In this document: positions 62,755 through 64,000 of the stretch, one piece after another
Position numbering within the stretch: the first letter of the stretch is position 1
Layout: each line of letters opens with the position of its first letter
Assembly: GCF_015209965.1 (NCBI RefSeq)
Contig: NZ_MU158689.1
Coordinates: 556,086-620,085, forward strand
Length of the DNA stretch: 64,000 bases
Direction: 5' to 3'
Source of the DNA: Sphingobacterium pedocola
GTDB lineage: Bacteria; Bacteroidota; Bacteroidia; Sphingobacteriales; Sphingobacteriaceae
Notes under the pieces: generated by a model
Seen by the model: the letters and a program-made list of their open reading frames with translations, nothing else
Databases searched by the model: none
Told to the model about the DNA's origin: nothing
Position numbers and translations under genes: made by a program

Positions 62755-64000
62755 ATGGAACTTTTGAGTCGTTTTAAGTATTATTGTGTTGATAATGAAT
62801 TATTTACTTCTGTAAACAAGGTTTTGCTTGCAGTAAGCGGAGGACGTGACTCTATGCTAATGGCAACATTGTTTTTGGAAGCGCAGATAGCTGTTGAAAT
62901 TGCACATTGTAATTTCGGTCTTCGTGGACGGGAATCGGATGAGGATGAAATCTTGGTGCGGAACTTTGCACGACAGCATGGGATACCTTTTCATCTAAAG
63001 AATTTTGATACCGTATCTTACGCTGAAACGCATAAGATATCGATTCAAATGGCGGCACGCGATCTACGGTATGCTTGGTTTAATGACCTTGCACGGGAAT
63101 TGAACTGTCGGTACATCGCGGTGGCACAACATAAAAGCGACCATGTCGAAACAGTACTCTTGAATCTTACACGTGGAACAGGACTTCAGGGACTTCAGGG
63201 GATCAAATCGAAGCGCGGAAACATCATTCGTCCGCTTTTATTTTTGACGGCTGCAGAAGTAACTAGCGCCGTCGAAGAACTAAAGGTGCCTTTTCGAGAC
63301 GATTCTTCTAATTTTTCGACTAAATATGCTAGGAATAAAATTCGTTTAGATATCATACCGCAATTCGAGGCTTTAAATACTGATTTTATTGATACGATGG
63401 ATAAAAATATACAACGTTTTCAAGAAAATTATGTGTTACTCCAAAGTTTTATTGACCCGTTGCGCAGTCAGTTGTTTGAAACGGATACTGGAGAAGGCTG
63501 GAAAATTAAAAAAGAAGATCTGAGTAGGCAAAGTATGCCATTGCTATATGCTCTCTTTGAACCTTTTGGGTTCTCCAAAATGACGCTTCAGGATTTGCTG
63601 CAAGCATTAGCGTCAAATGCGGAGTCTGGTCGTATTTTCGAATCGAATAAATATCAGTTATTATTAGACCGGACCTATGTACTTCTCAAAAAGAAAGATA
63701 GGTTAGCGACCGAGTTGGAAGTGTCGGAAGATGCAAAGGTCATTGTCTGGTTAGATAAAACCTTCGAAATCCTGCTCTCGGAGCACACAGAAATTTGCCC
63801 TGATGTTCAAGTAGCGCAAATAGATTATAATAGACTTATTTTTCCATTGAAAGTTCGATCTTGGCAAGAAGGAGATACGTTTTATCCTTTGGGAATGCGG
63901 GGCAAAAAAAAGCTGAGCGATTATTTTGTGGATAGAAAAATTAGTCTTTTTGATAAGAAAAATATTGCAATTTGGGTGAATGGTAATGGAGAGATCATGT
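62755..64000 (+). CDS. tilS: tRNA(Ile)-lysidine synthase TilS (3' end cut by window edge)
   Basis: Frame open from ATG 62755 to the window end, about 415 residues of a typical ~440-450. The N-terminal PP-loop LLAVSGGRDSMLMA binds ATP, followed by AHCNFGLRGRESDEDE and HKSDHVETVLLNLTRG. The C-terminal TilS domain is entered (LGMRGKKKLSDYFVDRK). It lysinylates C34 of tRNA-Ile(CAU) so it reads AUA. Essential and cytoplasmic. A -7 box ends 4 bases before the ATG. Confidence 0.94.
   Translation, partial: MELLSRFKYYCVDNELFTSVNKVLLAVSGGRDSMLMATLFLEAQIAVEIAHCNFGLRGRESDEDEILVRNFARQHGIPFHLKNFDTVSYAETHKISIQMAARDLRYAWFNDLARELNCRYIAVAQHKSDHVETVLLNLTRGTGLQGLQGIKSKRGNIIRPLLFLTAAEVTSAVEELKVPFRDDSSNFSTKYARNKIRLDIIPQFEALNTDFIDTMDKNIQRFQENYVLLQSFIDPLRSQLFETDTGEGWKIKKEDLSRQSMPLLYALFEPFGFSKMTLQDLLQALASNAESGRIFESNKYQLLLDRTYVLLKKKDRLATELEVSEDAKVIVWLDKTFEILLSEHTEICPDVQVAQIDYNRLIFPLKVRSWQEGDTFYPLGMRGKKKLSDYFVDRKISLFDKKNIAIWVNGNGEIM

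Noticed and set aside
1..64000. CRISPR array, tRNA, rRNA, retron or integrase/transposase
   Set aside because: No regularly spaced repeats, no cloverleaf or rRNA conserved blocks, and no reverse-transcriptase or recombinase motifs were seen. Repeats found are dispersed or short tandem.

Overview
This window looks like ordinary chromosome from a Bacteroidota (Bacteroidetes) bacterium, most likely family Sphingobacteriaceae (Sphingobacterium/Pedobacter/Olivibacter type). The reasons are: an Alternative Complex III plus caa3-type cytochrome oxidase operon, promoters of the Bacteroidetes form TTG-n20-TAnnTTTG, few Shine-Dalgarno sites, a GH92 mannosidase, DUF493/DUF4920/OstA-like proteins and moderate-to-low GC. 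No rRNA, tRNA, CRISPR array, transposase, integrase or phage gene was found.

Layout. 1-2.5 kb: recJ (cut by the left edge), a metallo-beta-lactamase-fold hydrolase and a 200-bp inverted-repeat element. 2.6-8.8 kb: a KhtT/KhtU-like K+/H+ antiporter pair, a DUF59 Fe-S protein coupled to a glycosyltransferase, a polyprenyl synthase, an omega-amidase-like nitrilase, a small membrane protein and a MarR regulator. 8.9-14.4 kb: a membrane-anchored GltB-like protein and a ccmE-ccmF-DUF2520 cluster. 15-21.3 kb: panC, a half-length glycogen-synthase-like protein, DUF493, GH92 divergent from a LacI regulator, and msrB. 21.8-38.5 kb: the main feature, a long one-direction respiratory cluster, actABCDEF, coxB, coxA, ctaA, ctaB, two subunit III genes, subunit IV, an SCO-like protein and DUF420. 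It encodes quinol oxidation by ACIII, electron transfer to a cytochrome oxidase, and haem A synthesis. 38.6-48.1 kb: an orphan protein, pckA, an LD-carboxypeptidase, metG, folP, DUF4920, a Sua5/YrdC protein, dapD and an S4 protein. 48.2-54.2 kb: gltBD. 55.2-64 kb: an outer-membrane protein, a dipeptide-epimerase-like enzyme, a deoxyhypusine-synthase-like enzyme, an unknown protein, rdgB, an OstA-like protein and tilS (cut by the right edge).

The genes are mostly housekeeping. The non-coding DNA is less ordinary. A gene-less, highly structured element occurs three times (about 14.5, 41 and 62.4 kb), with terminal inverted repeats, a conserved ~70-nt hairpin core and variable interiors. A second short repeat family occurs three or four times near gene ends. 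Several genes (38655, 47704, perhaps 59085, 62099 and 62755) have a promoter -7 box ending 4-5 nt before the start codon, which predicts leaderless mRNAs. Protein-level oddities are an SCO protein lacking all copper ligands, a CxxxY-type CcmE, a GlgA-like protein lacking its second domain and its substrate motif, and a bacterial deoxyhypusine-synthase homologue.
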